Shown: positions 1 to 7,729 of the stretch, piece by piece | Numbering within the stretch: the stretch's first letter is position 1 | Layout: each line of letters opens with the position of its first letter | Assembly: GCA_947499555.1 (NCBI GenBank) | Contig: CANMOU010000001.1 | Coordinates: 1,054,001 to 1,118,000 of the forward strand | Direction of reading: 5' to 3' | Source: an uncultured Roseovarius sp. | GTDB taxonomy: Bacteria > Pseudomonadota > Alphaproteobacteria > Rhodobacterales > Rhodobacteraceae | DNA: 64,000 bases | Program-made: the position numbers and the translations under genes | Notes under the pieces: model-generated | Told to the model about the DNA's origin: nothing | The model's input: the letters and a program-made list of their open reading frames with translations, nothing else | The model's database searches: none

Positions 1-2
1 TG

Positions 3-404
3 GTGTCCGCAGTCTCCCCACTGGACGACTTCTTCGCAGAGAACGGCATCAAGCGCGTTGGCCTATTGGGAACCAAAGTGGTGATGCAAACCAAACTCTA
101 TGGCCAATTGATCAAAACCGATGCAGTGGCACTGGAAAACGAATTGGATGAACTTGGCCGCAGCTACACGGATATGGCGCTAGCCGGGGTCTGTGACGAA
201 GCAACGCGGACTTTGTTTTTTGATGCGGGCAGCCGCCTCACGCATGATCTGGGAGCAGATGCCGTTGTTCTGGCTGGGACCGATCTCGGCCTTGCGTTCG
301 ACGAGCAAAGACCCGACTATCGCGTGATCGACGCTTTAGATGTGCATGTGGATGTTTTGGCGCGTCTGGCCTGTGACGAGATTTCCTTGACCGAGTTGAA
401 CTGA
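3..404 (+). CDS. Aspartate/glutamate racemase-family protein, C-terminal part (5' end cut by window)
   Basis: About 133 residues are visible and the reading frame is open to the window edge, so the true start is probably upstream; a GTG at base 3 is only a possible start. The segment VGLLGT near the beginning matches the phosphate/carboxylate-binding turn that opens the second half of Asp/Glu racemases. The place where the family has its second catalytic cysteine (GCTE-type) reads [10 protein letters not shown] here, so that cysteine is absent. Enzymes of this family interconvert L- and D-amino acids with a two-cysteine mechanism; without the second cysteine, racemase activity is doubtful and a lyase or isomerase role is possible. 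The stop lies 4 bases before cobT, so the two genes are probably co-transcribed, although no link to cobalamin synthesis is evident. Confidence 0.6.
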   Translation: MSAVSPLDDFFAENGIKRVGLLGTKVVMQTKLYGQLIKTDAVALENELDELGRSYTDMALAGVCDEATRTLFFDAGSRLTHDLGADAVVLAGTDLGLAFDEQRPDYRVIDALDVHVDVLARLACDEISLTELN

Positions 405-408
405 GCCA

Positions 409-2286
409 ATGAGCAAACCCTCCGATAACCCCGCCGATCCGTTCAAGAAGGCGCTCGCCGAGGCCACCAAGGTTCTTGCCGACGATGCGGAGCTGTCGGT
501 CACCTATTCGGTCGATCCCGCGGGTGTGTCCGGCGACACGATGCGCCTGCCCCAAGTCAGTCGCCGCATGACACGCGAAGAGGTGTTGCAGGCGCGCGGT
601 ACGGCAGATGCGCTGGCCATGCGCCACAAGTATCACGATGAAGGCCTGCATAACCGTTACTGCCCGCCCGGTGAGATGGCGCGCGACCTTTACGAGGCGA
701 TGGAAACCGCCCGCTGCGAGGCCATGGGCGCGCGCGACATGCCCGGCACGCATAGCAATATCGATGCCAAGATCGGTGCCGAGGCGATGCGCAAGGGCTA
801 TGACCAGATCAAGGACGCCTCTGAGGCGCCCCTGGCGACCGCAGCGGGTTATCTCATTCGGCATCTGGCTACAGGGCGTGATTTGCCCGAAGGTGCGCAG
901 AATGTCATGGAGCTCTGGCAAGGCTTCATCGAAGACCAGGCTGGTGGCACGCTTGAAGATCTTCAGGCAAAGCTCTCGGATCAAACGGAATTTGCCCGTT
1001 TCGCTCGGCAGATCATTGATGATCTCGGCTATGGCGACCAGCTTGGCGACGATCCTGATTCCATCGACGACGAACAGGAAAACGAGGCCGAGCAGGACAC
1101 CGAGCAGGACGACGAGCCGGAAAGCACAGGTGAGGACGACAGCGACGAATCCGAGGCTGATGCGGACCCCGAGCAAAGCCAGGAAGACCAACAGGACGAA
1201 GCCCAGGCACAGGTCAGCATGGACGACATGGCTGATGAGGAAATGGGGGACGAAACGGAGATGCCCGAGGGCGAGGCCCCGCTGGAGCCGCCACCGCCCC
1301 AGCCCATTTCGGATGCCGACCCGGACTATGCGGTCTACAAGACAGAATTTGATGAAGAAATTCACGCCGAAGACCTCGCCGAGCCGGTTGAGCTGGAACG
1401 CCTGCGCGCCTATCTCGATCAACAATTGGAGCCGTTGAAGGGCGCGGTGAGCCGCTTGGCCAACAAGCTGCAACGCCGCCTTCAGGCGCAGCAGAATCGG
1501 TCGTGGGAGTTTGACCGCGAAGAAGGCATCCTCGATGCAGGCCGCCTCGCCCGCGTGGTGGCCAACCCGACGACGCCATTGAGCTTCAAGGTCGAGAAAG
1601 ACACAGAGTTCCGCGACACGGTCGTGACGCTGCTTCTGGACAATTCCGGCTCCATGCGTGGGAGGCCGATTTCCATTGCGGCCATCTGCGCGGATGTGCT
1701 CTCGCGCACGCTGGAACGCTGTAACGTGAAGGTCGAGGTTCTGGGCTTCACCACCCGCGCGTGGAAAGGCGGGCAAAGCCGCGAGACCTGGCTCAATGAG
1801 GGCCGCTCGCAACTGCCCGGGCGGCTGAATGATCTGCGCCACATCATCTACAAATCCGCCGATGCGCCCATGCGGCGGACGCGGACCAATCTTGGCCTGA
1901 TGATGAAAGAGGGCCTGCTAAAGGAAAACATCGACGGCGAGGCTTTGGAATGGGCACACCGGCGTCTTGTGGCGCGCCGCGAGGCCCGCAAGATCCTGAT
2001 GGTGATCTCGGACGGGGCGCCGGTCGATGACTCAACCTTGTCCGTTAACCCCGCGAATTACCTGGAAAAACACCTGCGTGACGTGATCACGATGGTTGAA
2101 AAACGCCGCCAGGTGGAACTTCTGGCCATCGGCATTGGCCATGATGTGACACGCTACTATCAACGCGCTGTGACGATCACAGATGCCGATCAGCTGGCCG
2201 GGGCCATGACCGAACAGCTCGCAGCTCTCTTCGACAGCGACCCGCGCGCCAGAGCGCGCGTGATGGGGATGCGCAAGGCAAGTTAA
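409..2286 (+). CDS. cobT: Cobaltochelatase subunit CobT
   Basis: A 625-residue protein with the three-part CobT layout: a helical N-terminal domain (about 1-210), a very acidic Asp/Glu-rich linker (about 215-300), and a C-terminal von Willebrand A domain whose MIDAS begins DNSGSMRG near residue 411. CobT works with the AAA+ subunit CobS and the large subunit CobN to insert Co2+ into hydrogenobyrinic acid a,c-diamide in the aerobic cobalamin pathway, in the cytoplasm. Length and domain order fit full-length CobT. The ATG at 409 follows the previous stop by 4 bases. cobS, its usual partner, is not in the window and may lie upstream. The opposite strand has a long open frame across this gene, caused by codon bias. 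Confidence 0.95.
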   Translation: MSKPSDNPADPFKKALAEATKVLADDAELSVTYSVDPAGVSGDTMRLPQVSRRMTREEVLQARGTADALAMRHKYHDEGLHNRYCPPGEMARDLYEAMETARCEAMGARDMPGTHSNIDAKIGAEAMRKGYDQIKDASEAPLATAAGYLIRHLATGRDLPEGAQNVMELWQGFIEDQAGGTLEDLQAKLSDQTEFARFARQIIDDLGYGDQLGDDPDSIDDEQENEAEQDTEQDDEPESTGEDDSDESEADADPEQSQEDQQDEAQAQVSMDDMADEEMGDETEMPEGEAPLEPPPPQPISDADPDYAVYKTEFDEEIHAEDLAEPVELERLRAYLDQQLEPLKGAVSRLANKLQRRLQAQQNRSWEFDREEGILDAGRLARVVANPTTPLSFKVEKDTEFRDTVVTLLLDNSGSMRGRPISIAAICADVLSRTLERCNVKVEVLGFTTRAWKGGQSRETWLNEGRSQLPGRLNDLRHIIYKSADAPMRRTRTNLGLMMKEGLLKENIDGEALEWAHRRLVARREARKILMVISDGAPVDDSTLSVNPANYLEKHLRDVITMVEKRRQVELLAIGIGHDVTRYYQRAVTITDADQLAGAMTEQLAALFDSDPRARARVMGMRKAS

Positions 2287-2295
2287 GATCGGGTG

Positions 2296-2334
2296 CGCGG
2301 CCGGACCGCCTGGGGGGCAACATCCGGCCACGCT
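2296..2334. other. Imperfect hairpin between convergent genes
   Basis: GCGCGGCCGGA at 2296 can pair with TCCGGCCACGC ending at 2334 (10 of 11 pairs, loop of about 17). It lies between the converging ends of cobT and the small secreted protein. No T-run follows on either strand, so its use as a terminator is only possible. Confidence 0.3.
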
Positions 2335-2343
2335 TTGTACGGA

Positions 2344-2640
2344 TCAGCTTCCGCCGTCCGTACCTTCGGGGGTGGCAACAGCAAGGCGATGCATCGCAGT
2401 GATTGCGGTGATGCCGTCATCATCGCCACCACTTTCAAACTCAAACAAAACCCGGTCTCCATGGCCAAGATCGGCAGGGGTCTCTATGTCGGCGGGTAAT
2501 TCCCAGACCGATTTGTCGGTCAAGACGATGATGTTGTCCTGACGGTCATAGGCCAACACATGGCCCTCGGTTTCCCCGGCAACGGCCGGAACAGCAATGA
2601 CACCCGCGACAAGCGCAGACAGAACGAAGGATTTCGACAT
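2344..2640 (-). CDS. Small secreted protein, DUF1344-like
   Basis: Starting at the ATG at 2640 gives 98 residues (another ATG lies at 2646). A hydrophobic signal peptide (SFVLSALVAGVIAVPAVAG) is followed by a compact domain reading EGHVLAYDRQDNIIVLTDKS, then WELPADIETPADLGHGDRVLFEFE. That pattern, a beta-hairpin ending in a sentence like 'LPA...GDRV...FE', resembles the DUF1344 family of small periplasmic alphaproteobacterial proteins, whose function is unknown. The C-terminus is Asp/Gly rich. It is convergent with cobT and stands alone. The upstream 250 bases (2647-2900), shared with the divergent aminopeptidase P gene, contain AT-rich stretches suitable for promoters, but I could not fix a convincing -35/-10 pair. 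Confidence 0.65.
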   Translation of the reverse strand: MSKSFVLSALVAGVIAVPAVAGETEGHVLAYDRQDNIIVLTDKSVWELPADIETPADLGHGDRVLFEFESGGDDDGITAITAMHRLAVATPEGTDGGS

Positions 2641-2900
2641 GTTCATAATCCAGAAGAGGTGGATGCTCTCGTCGCACCAATGCGACAAAAGCCGCCGGGC
2701 GGAGCCTCACACCCTGACGCAAAATAAATGGGACCGAGCCATTGGCTGTACAAGGGGATCTGTAGTTTCTAGCGTAAAAATTTTCTTGTGGTCTTGTGGG
2801 AAATTGCGAACACATAACTCGGTCATGCCTTTAGGGCTTTGAACCTGTCTTCAACAAAACCCCCGTTGATCTGCCGGGCGCGCTTCTCTAGCACTAAACT

Positions 2901-4724
2901 ATGACCCAAACACCTGATACCGTCTTTCAATCCTTCACCGAAACCGTCTCGCCCGATCAAGGCCCGCCGCGCTTGCAAAAGCTGCGCGAGGTGATGCGCG
3001 CAGACGGCCTTGATGGCTTTATGATCCCCCGCGCCGATGTCCATCAGGGCGAATATGTCGCGCCGTGCGATGACCGGTTCGCCTATCTCACCGGGTTCAC
3101 CGGGTCTGCCGGGTTTTGCATTGCGTTGCAGGATAAAGCGGGGGTCTTTGTTGACGGGCGATATCGCACACAGGTGCGCGCTCAGGTGGATGCGTCTGTT
3201 TTCACCCCTGTGAACTGGCCCGAGACAAAACCGGCCGACTGGCTGAAAGACGCCATACCCAATGGCGGCAAGGTGGGATTTGATCCCTGGCTTTACACGC
3301 CTGAGCAATTGGAGGCGATTGAACTGGGTCTGAAGGACAGCGGCATCAATCTGATTGCGACAGAGAACCTGGTGGATCGCATCTGGCCGGATCGTCCCGC
3401 CCCGCCGCAAGGGGCCGTGCGCGTCTACCCAGAAGCATTGGCCGGGAAGTCACACGCTGAGAAACGCATCGAACTGGCCAAGGTCCTCAAAGACGCCGGG
3501 CAAACTGCGGCGGTCATCACGCTGACGGATTCGCTTGCCTGGCTCTTGAACATCCGCGGCAGCGATATTCCCCGCAACCCGGTGGCGCATGGCTTTGGCA
3601 TTCTTAAAGATGACGGGGCGGTGTCGCTCTTCATTGATGACGCAAAACTGAACAAGGCCGTGCGCACCCATCTTGGCAAACACGTGGAGATTGCCCCACC
3701 AGATAGTTTTACCAAGGCTCTGGCTGCCCTCAAGGGCCCGGTGCGCGTCGACAAATCCAGCGCCCCTCAGGCGGTGATCGACGCGCTGGACGCCGCAGAT
3801 GTCGCCCATGCTTTTGGAGATGATCCCTGCGTCCTGCCCAAGGCGCGCAAAACCGAAGCAGAGATCGCGGCGACCACGGAAGCGCATCTGCGCGATGCCC
3901 AGGCCATGTGCACTTTCCTGTGCTGGTTTGAGGCTCAGCCGCCCGGAACGATCACCGAGATCGATGTGGTGCGAAAGCTCGAAGGCTGCCGTCGGGAGAC
4001 AGGCAAACTGCTTGATATCAGTTTCGACACGATCGCCGGCTCCGGGCCACATGGCGCCCTGCCGCATTACCGCGTTTCCGAAGCGAGCAACCGCACATTG
4101 CAGGACGGCGAACTTCTGGTGCTTGATAGCGGCGGCCAATACGAGGATGGCACCACCGATATCACCCGGACCCTGCCGATTGGCGCGCCGGGATCCGAGG
4201 AATGCGCCGCTTACACCCGCGTGTTGCAAGGCATGATCGCAATGAGCCGCGTGCGCTGGCCGCGCGGGTTGGCAGGTCGTGATCTTGATGCCATCGCCCG
4301 CTTCCCGCTCTGGACCGCCGGGCAGGATTATGACCACGGGACAGGCCATGGGATTGGCGTACATCTGTGTGTGCATGAAGGGCCGCAAAGATTGTCGCGC
4401 GTGTCGAGCGTGCCGATGGAGCCGGGAATGATTGTCTCAAACGAGCCTGGGTACTATCGCGAAGGCGCTTTTGGTATCCGCATTGAAAACATCGTCTACG
4501 TGACCGAAGCCTCTACTCTGCCCGGCGCGGATGAGCGTGATTTTCTGGCCTTTGAGACGCTCAATTTCGTGCCCATCGACACCCGCTTGATCAACGTGGA
4601 TTGGCTGAGCAAGGATGAACGGACCTGGCTCAATTCGTACCACGCCACCTGCCGCGACAAGATCGCACCGCATGTGACCCAAAAGGTGCGCGAATGGCTG
4701 CTGGCGGCGACCGAGCCCTTGTGA
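2901..4724 (+). CDS. pepP: Xaa-Pro aminopeptidase (aminopeptidase P, M24B)
   Basis: A 607-residue, three-domain aminopeptidase P of the large (eukaryote-like) type: two creatinase-like N-terminal domains (about 1-310) and a pita-bread catalytic domain. The five M24 metal ligands are visible: Asp in LVLDSGGQYEDGTTDITR (two Asp, around residues 408 and 420), His in GTGHGIGVHLCVHEGP (about 480), Glu in NEPGYYREG (about 514) and Glu in IRIENIV (about 529). The enzyme removes an N-terminal residue preceding proline, normally with two Mn2+ ions in the cytoplasm. There is no signal peptide. The start at 2901 has a poor ribosome-binding site but matches the family's N-terminus. It is a single-gene unit followed by the DUF427 gene 65 bases on. 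Confidence 0.92.
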   Translation: MTQTPDTVFQSFTETVSPDQGPPRLQKLREVMRADGLDGFMIPRADVHQGEYVAPCDDRFAYLTGFTGSAGFCIALQDKAGVFVDGRYRTQVRAQVDASVFTPVNWPETKPADWLKDAIPNGGKVGFDPWLYTPEQLEAIELGLKDSGINLIATENLVDRIWPDRPAPPQGAVRVYPEALAGKSHAEKRIELAKVLKDAGQTAAVITLTDSLAWLLNIRGSDIPRNPVAHGFGILKDDGAVSLFIDDAKLNKAVRTHLGKHVEIAPPDSFTKALAALKGPVRVDKSSAPQAVIDALDAADVAHAFGDDPCVLPKARKTEAEIAATTEAHLRDAQAMCTFLCWFEAQPPGTITEIDVVRKLEGCRRETGKLLDISFDTIAGSGPHGALPHYRVSEASNRTLQDGELLVLDSGGQYEDGTTDITRTLPIGAPGSEECAAYTRVLQGMIAMSRVRWPRGLAGRDLDAIARFPLWTAGQDYDHGTGHGIGVHLCVHEGPQRLSRVSSVPMEPGMIVSNEPGYYREGAFGIRIENIVYVTEASTLPGADERDFLAFETLNFVPIDTRLINVDWLSKDERTWLNSYHATCRDKIAPHVTQKVREWLLAATEPL

Positions 4725-4789
4725 CATATTCTTGTGACACCGATGGGTGACAACAGGCCAAGACACGCATGACCGGGGAAGGACACCAT

Positions 4790-5131
4790 ATGACCAAGAT
4801 CACGATCACCAAGGCACCAGGTACCTGGAGCGTCCGCGCCGGCGGCGCAGTGTTGGGTGAATCCAAAGACGCCTTGGTGCTAAGTGAAGGGGATTATCCC
4901 GACGTGATCTACTTCCCAAGAAGTGACATCGCGATGGCGTTTCTGGATGCCACCGATCACAGCAGCCATTGCCCACATAAGGGGGACGCGAGCTATTTCT
5001 CGATTGTCACCAAGAGCGAGACACTGACCAACGCGGCATGGAGCTATGAAGCCCCCAAAGAAGATGTGACACGGATCAAGGATCACCTGGCGTTTTATGC
5101 CAGTGACAAGGTGACGGTGGAGGAGATTTGA
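4790..5131 (+). CDS. DUF427 domain protein
   Basis: 113 residues from the ATG at 4790, chosen because GGAAGGA lies about 7 bases before it; an upstream in-frame ATG at 4769 lacks this. The protein starts MTKITITKAPGTWSVRAGG and contains the family pattern of VLSEGDYPDVIYFPRSDIAM, then the HCPHKGDASYFSI stretch and AWSYEAPKEDVTRIKDHLAFY. DUF427 proteins are small all-beta cytoplasmic proteins without an assigned biochemical role; the conserved HCPHKGDA segment may bind a metal or ligand. It follows pepP closely in the same direction and may be co-transcribed. The downstream stretch 5132-5245 shows only a small inverted repeat CTTGAAT/ATTCAAG (5233-5254) that overlaps the end of the next gene. 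Confidence 0.85.
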   Translation: MTKITITKAPGTWSVRAGGAVLGESKDALVLSEGDYPDVIYFPRSDIAMAFLDATDHSSHCPHKGDASYFSIVTKSETLTNAAWSYEAPKEDVTRIKDHLAFYASDKVTVEEI

Positions 5132-5245
5132 GGGTGGCAGGTCTGTGATTGCTACGGATTTAAAAGGTAGATGCTCCGGCACGCTCTGATGAGTGGCTGC
5201 TATGCGGACAAAGTGTACACAATTGGCCTGTCCTTGAATGTCTGC

Positions 5246-6034
5246 TTATTCAAGTGTTTCAGTGTCAAAGGGGATTTCTCCAGCGCGCCTCAGAGATTGT
5301 CCAATTTTTTCGGCGAATGCGTGGGCAAATACTTCACGTTCGGAGCTGGGTTTAGAAAAATACAATTCACGGGCTATTTTCTGATCTTGGTCAAGCGCGG
5401 TGCGACTATAGAAAACATCCTGATGATAGTGAGCCAAATGCCCCAATTCGTGAAGCAAGGTGCGATATAGCAAAGTGTTTCGGACTGCTTGCTCGGTTAA
5501 TGTGGCTTCAAAATGCCGTTTGGTTTCTACGAATGGATGTCCATCAGCAACGAGCCGTTCATATTCAGCTCTGTCTTCTAGCGGCATGCGTTTCGACCAC
5601 TTAAGTGATGCGCCTATTTCTTGGGCTTCAAGAATAATTGCAGAGCCTTCGTGTTTTCCAAATTCAGCAAAGTAAAGAAATCGTCCCCACACCGGCCTTT
5701 GCTGTCGCTGTTTACGAGTTGGCTGTCGAAAAGCAATAATCGCGGGCAAGCTCGGCGATAAGCCTACTGCTAAACTCAATACTTTGATTACATCAGAGGG
5801 TGTACATCCATAAGAAAAACCTTCGTGGGGCTCTTCGTAGAGCACTTTCAAATCGAAGACGCCTATAGTCGTATCTTGCTCCGTCGGAGAAACGAGCCGC
5901 TCATAAAACATCGAGTAATTTCCATGTTTGTCTTGCCAACTCTCAGGAACACGCATGTCATTTGATTTGGAGAAACCCGACCAAGACTTACCAACGTTTT
6001 TATTCCGTTTTTCTGGCCGCCAGACACCACTCAT
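5246..6034 (-). CDS. HELGH metalloprotease-like protein, AT-rich accessory gene
   Basis: 262 residues from the ATG at 6034, preceded by GGGAG at a spacing of 7; the frame is open further upstream but into non-coding-looking sequence. The C-terminal third holds RTLLHELGHLAHYH (HELGH at residues 195-199), followed 35 residues later by SEREVFAHAFAEKI, where the Glu at 234 is placed like the third zinc ligand of HExxH...E gluzincins such as ImmA/IrrE (DUF955). No signal peptide or membrane segment is seen. The N-terminal 120 residues are unlike anything I recognise. The gene is clearly richer in A+T than its neighbours and lies between two ordinary metabolic genes, which suggests horizontal acquisition. 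No antirepressor, integrase or toxin partner is adjacent. Protease activity is inferred from the motif only. Confidence 0.6.
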   Translation of the reverse strand: MSGVWRPEKRNKNVGKSWSGFSKSNDMRVPESWQDKHGNYSMFYERLVSPTEQDTTIGVFDLKVLYEEPHEGFSYGCTPSDVIKVLSLAVGLSPSLPAIIAFRQPTRKQRQQRPVWGRFLYFAEFGKHEGSAIILEAQEIGASLKWSKRMPLEDRAEYERLVADGHPFVETKRHFEATLTEQAVRNTLLYRTLLHELGHLAHYHQDVFYSRTALDQDQKIARELYFSKPSSEREVFAHAFAEKIGQSLRRAGEIPFDTETLE

Positions 6035-6301
6035 TATTATCTCCCAAAACCCGTAAGCGGACATTAGATCAGACAGGCGGGGTATGCAAAAAGGGCTCAC
6101 AGCAGCCACTCGCCCTAAGCCGAGCAAGCGACGGACCCGGGGGGCGGCGCATCCCAACTTAGTTCCCAGCTGTTTATCTTGGCCAAGTCTGTTTGACGAA
6201 TACTTGTTGTGCTCACGCCAACCAAAGCGACGGCCCATCGGGCCGGTCCGTCGCTGGCGCGGTGAAGTAGCGTTCACTTTCGCCTCAATGCCGCCCTCCA
6301 C
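6035..6301. other. Structured intergenic stretch with reused inverted repeats
   Basis: This non-coding stretch upstream of the HELGH gene uses one arm several times: AGCGACGGACC at 6127-6137 is complementary to GGTCCGTCGCT at 6245-6255, and AGCGACGG at 6226-6233 is complementary to CCGTCGCT at 6248-6255, with an inner GGCCC/GGGCC pair. Two alternative folds are therefore possible, a local hairpin (6226-6255) or a long-range stem closing 107 bases. A long open frame crosses it on the minus strand but has no ribosome-binding site and no recognisable protein. It could be the remnant of a dispersed repeat or a structured RNA. Confidence 0.4.
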
Positions 6302-6313
6302 AAAACAAATCCC

Positions 6314-7690
6314 TCAATTCCGCGGCGGCACCAGTTTCCCCGGGTTCATGATGTTATCCGGATCCAGCGCTGCCTTGATCGCTCCCATCATCGTCCAGCC
6401 TGCCCCGTGCTCGCGCTCCATGTAGCGGCGTTTGCCGATGCCGATGCCGTGCTCGCCTGTCGCGGTGCCGCCCATCGACAATGCCAGATCTACGAGCCGT
6501 TCCGAAGCCTCCAGCACTTGCGCCTTCTCAGAGGCATTCTCGGGGTCAAAGAGCAAAATCGCATGAAAATTGCCGTCCCCCACATGGCCAAGGATCGGCC
6601 CCTCGATGCCCGCCTCATCCAGATCGGCGCGGCATGCCGCGACCGCTTCGGCAAGGCGCGAGATGGGCACACAGATATCGGTGACCAGAGACCGCACGCC
6701 CGGACGGCTGGCGAGAATTGCGTGGTAGGCATTGTGGCGCATGGACCAAAGTGCTGTCCGATCTTCCGCCCTCGCGGCCCACTGAAAATCCGATCCACCG
6801 AACTCTTGTGCAAGCTGACCAAAAGTTTCGGCCTGCTCGGCCACAGAGGTCTCTGAGCCATGGAACTCCAGAAGCAGATGCGGTTTTTCCTCCAAACCGG
6901 ACCCGGCATAGGCATTCACCGCTTTCACGCTATCAACATCAACCAGCTCAATCCGCGCCACCGGAACACCCATCTGCACCGTGGCGATCACTGTCTCGAC
7001 CGCTTGTGGCACGTCGTCAAACGCACAAACCGCAGCAGACGTGGCTTCCGGAATACCGTGCAGCCGCAGGGTAAGCTCTGTGATCAGGGCAAGCGTACCC
7101 TCTGATCCAACGATCAGCCCGGTCAGATCATAACCCGATGAGGTCTTACGCGCCCGCGTGCCCGTGCGCAGGGTCTCACCCTTGGCCGTGACCACCTCAA
7201 GCCCCAGAACATTGTCGCGCATGGTGCCATAGCGCACCGCCGTGGTGCCGCTGGCCCGGGTCGAGGCCATCCCACCGAGCGAGGCATTTGCCCCGGGATC
7301 GACCGGAAAGAAAAGCCCGGTCGCGCGCAATTCTTCATTGAGCGCCTCGCGCGTCACGCCCGGCTGAACCCGCACAAACATGTCCTCGGGCGAAATTTCC
7401 AGAATTTTGTTCATACGTTGAAAATCAACTGTCACACCGCCCTCCGGCGCTTGCGCCTGCCCTTCCAGCGACGTGCCGGTGCCCCAGCCGATGACAGGGC
7501 AGCGATGCCGCGCACAGATCGTGATCAGCTGCGCAACCTCCTCGGACGTCTCCGGGTAGGCCACCGCATCAGGAGGTGTCAGCGGAAAATGCGTTTCACT
7601 GGCCCCATGCAAATCCAGATCGGGCTTGGACAGGCTGAGCCGTTGGCCTAAGAAAGAAGACAACTCGCCGATTGCGTCCTGGATTCCCAT
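6314..7690 (-). CDS. FAD-linked oxidase, D-lactate dehydrogenase/glycolate oxidase (GlcD/DLD) family
   Basis: 458 residues from the ATG at 7690, which has GGAAGGGG about 7 bases upstream. The N-terminal half is a PCMH-type FAD domain: VIGWGTGTSLEGQ, VRVQPGVTREALNEEL, then DPGANASLGGMASTRASGTTAVRYGTMRD and YDLTGLIVGSEGTLALIT. The C-terminal half ends TGEHGIGIGKRRYM and NPGKLVPPR, characteristic of D-2-hydroxyacid dehydrogenases such as cytochrome-linked D-lactate dehydrogenase. The likely reaction is oxidation of a D-2-hydroxy acid to a 2-oxo acid with transfer of electrons to a quinone or cytochrome; the exact substrate cannot be read. It is a single subunit without glcE/glcF neighbours, which favours a DLD-type enzyme over glycolate oxidase. 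It diverges from the ClC gene. Confidence 0.85.
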   Translation of the reverse strand: MGIQDAIGELSSFLGQRLSLSKPDLDLHGASETHFPLTPPDAVAYPETSEEVAQLITICARHRCPVIGWGTGTSLEGQAQAPEGGVTVDFQRMNKILEISPEDMFVRVQPGVTREALNEELRATGLFFPVDPGANASLGGMASTRASGTTAVRYGTMRDNVLGLEVVTAKGETLRTGTRARKTSSGYDLTGLIVGSEGTLALITELTLRLHGIPEATSAAVCAFDDVPQAVETVIATVQMGVPVARIELVDVDSVKAVNAYAGSGLEEKPHLLLEFHGSETSVAEQAETFGQLAQEFGGSDFQWAARAEDRTALWSMRHNAYHAILASRPGVRSLVTDICVPISRLAEAVAACRADLDEAGIEGPILGHVGDGNFHAILLFDPENASEKAQVLEASERLVDLALSMGGTATGEHGIGIGKRRYMEREHGAGWTMMGAIKAALDPDNIMNPGKLVPPRN

Positions 7691-7729
7691 GAGTGTGCCC
7701 CTTCCATACGCGCCTGCCCACATTAGGCC

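Noticed and set aside
238-1842. Long minus-strand open frame (534 codons) opposite cobT
   Set aside because: It runs antisense to a clearly real cobT with intact domains; the frame is open because of GC-rich codon bias and shows no recognisable protein.
6035-6301. N-terminal extension of the HELGH gene
   Set aside because: The frame is open, but the ATG at 6034 has GGGAG at the right distance, and the upstream part lies in inverted repeats with Arg-rich translation.
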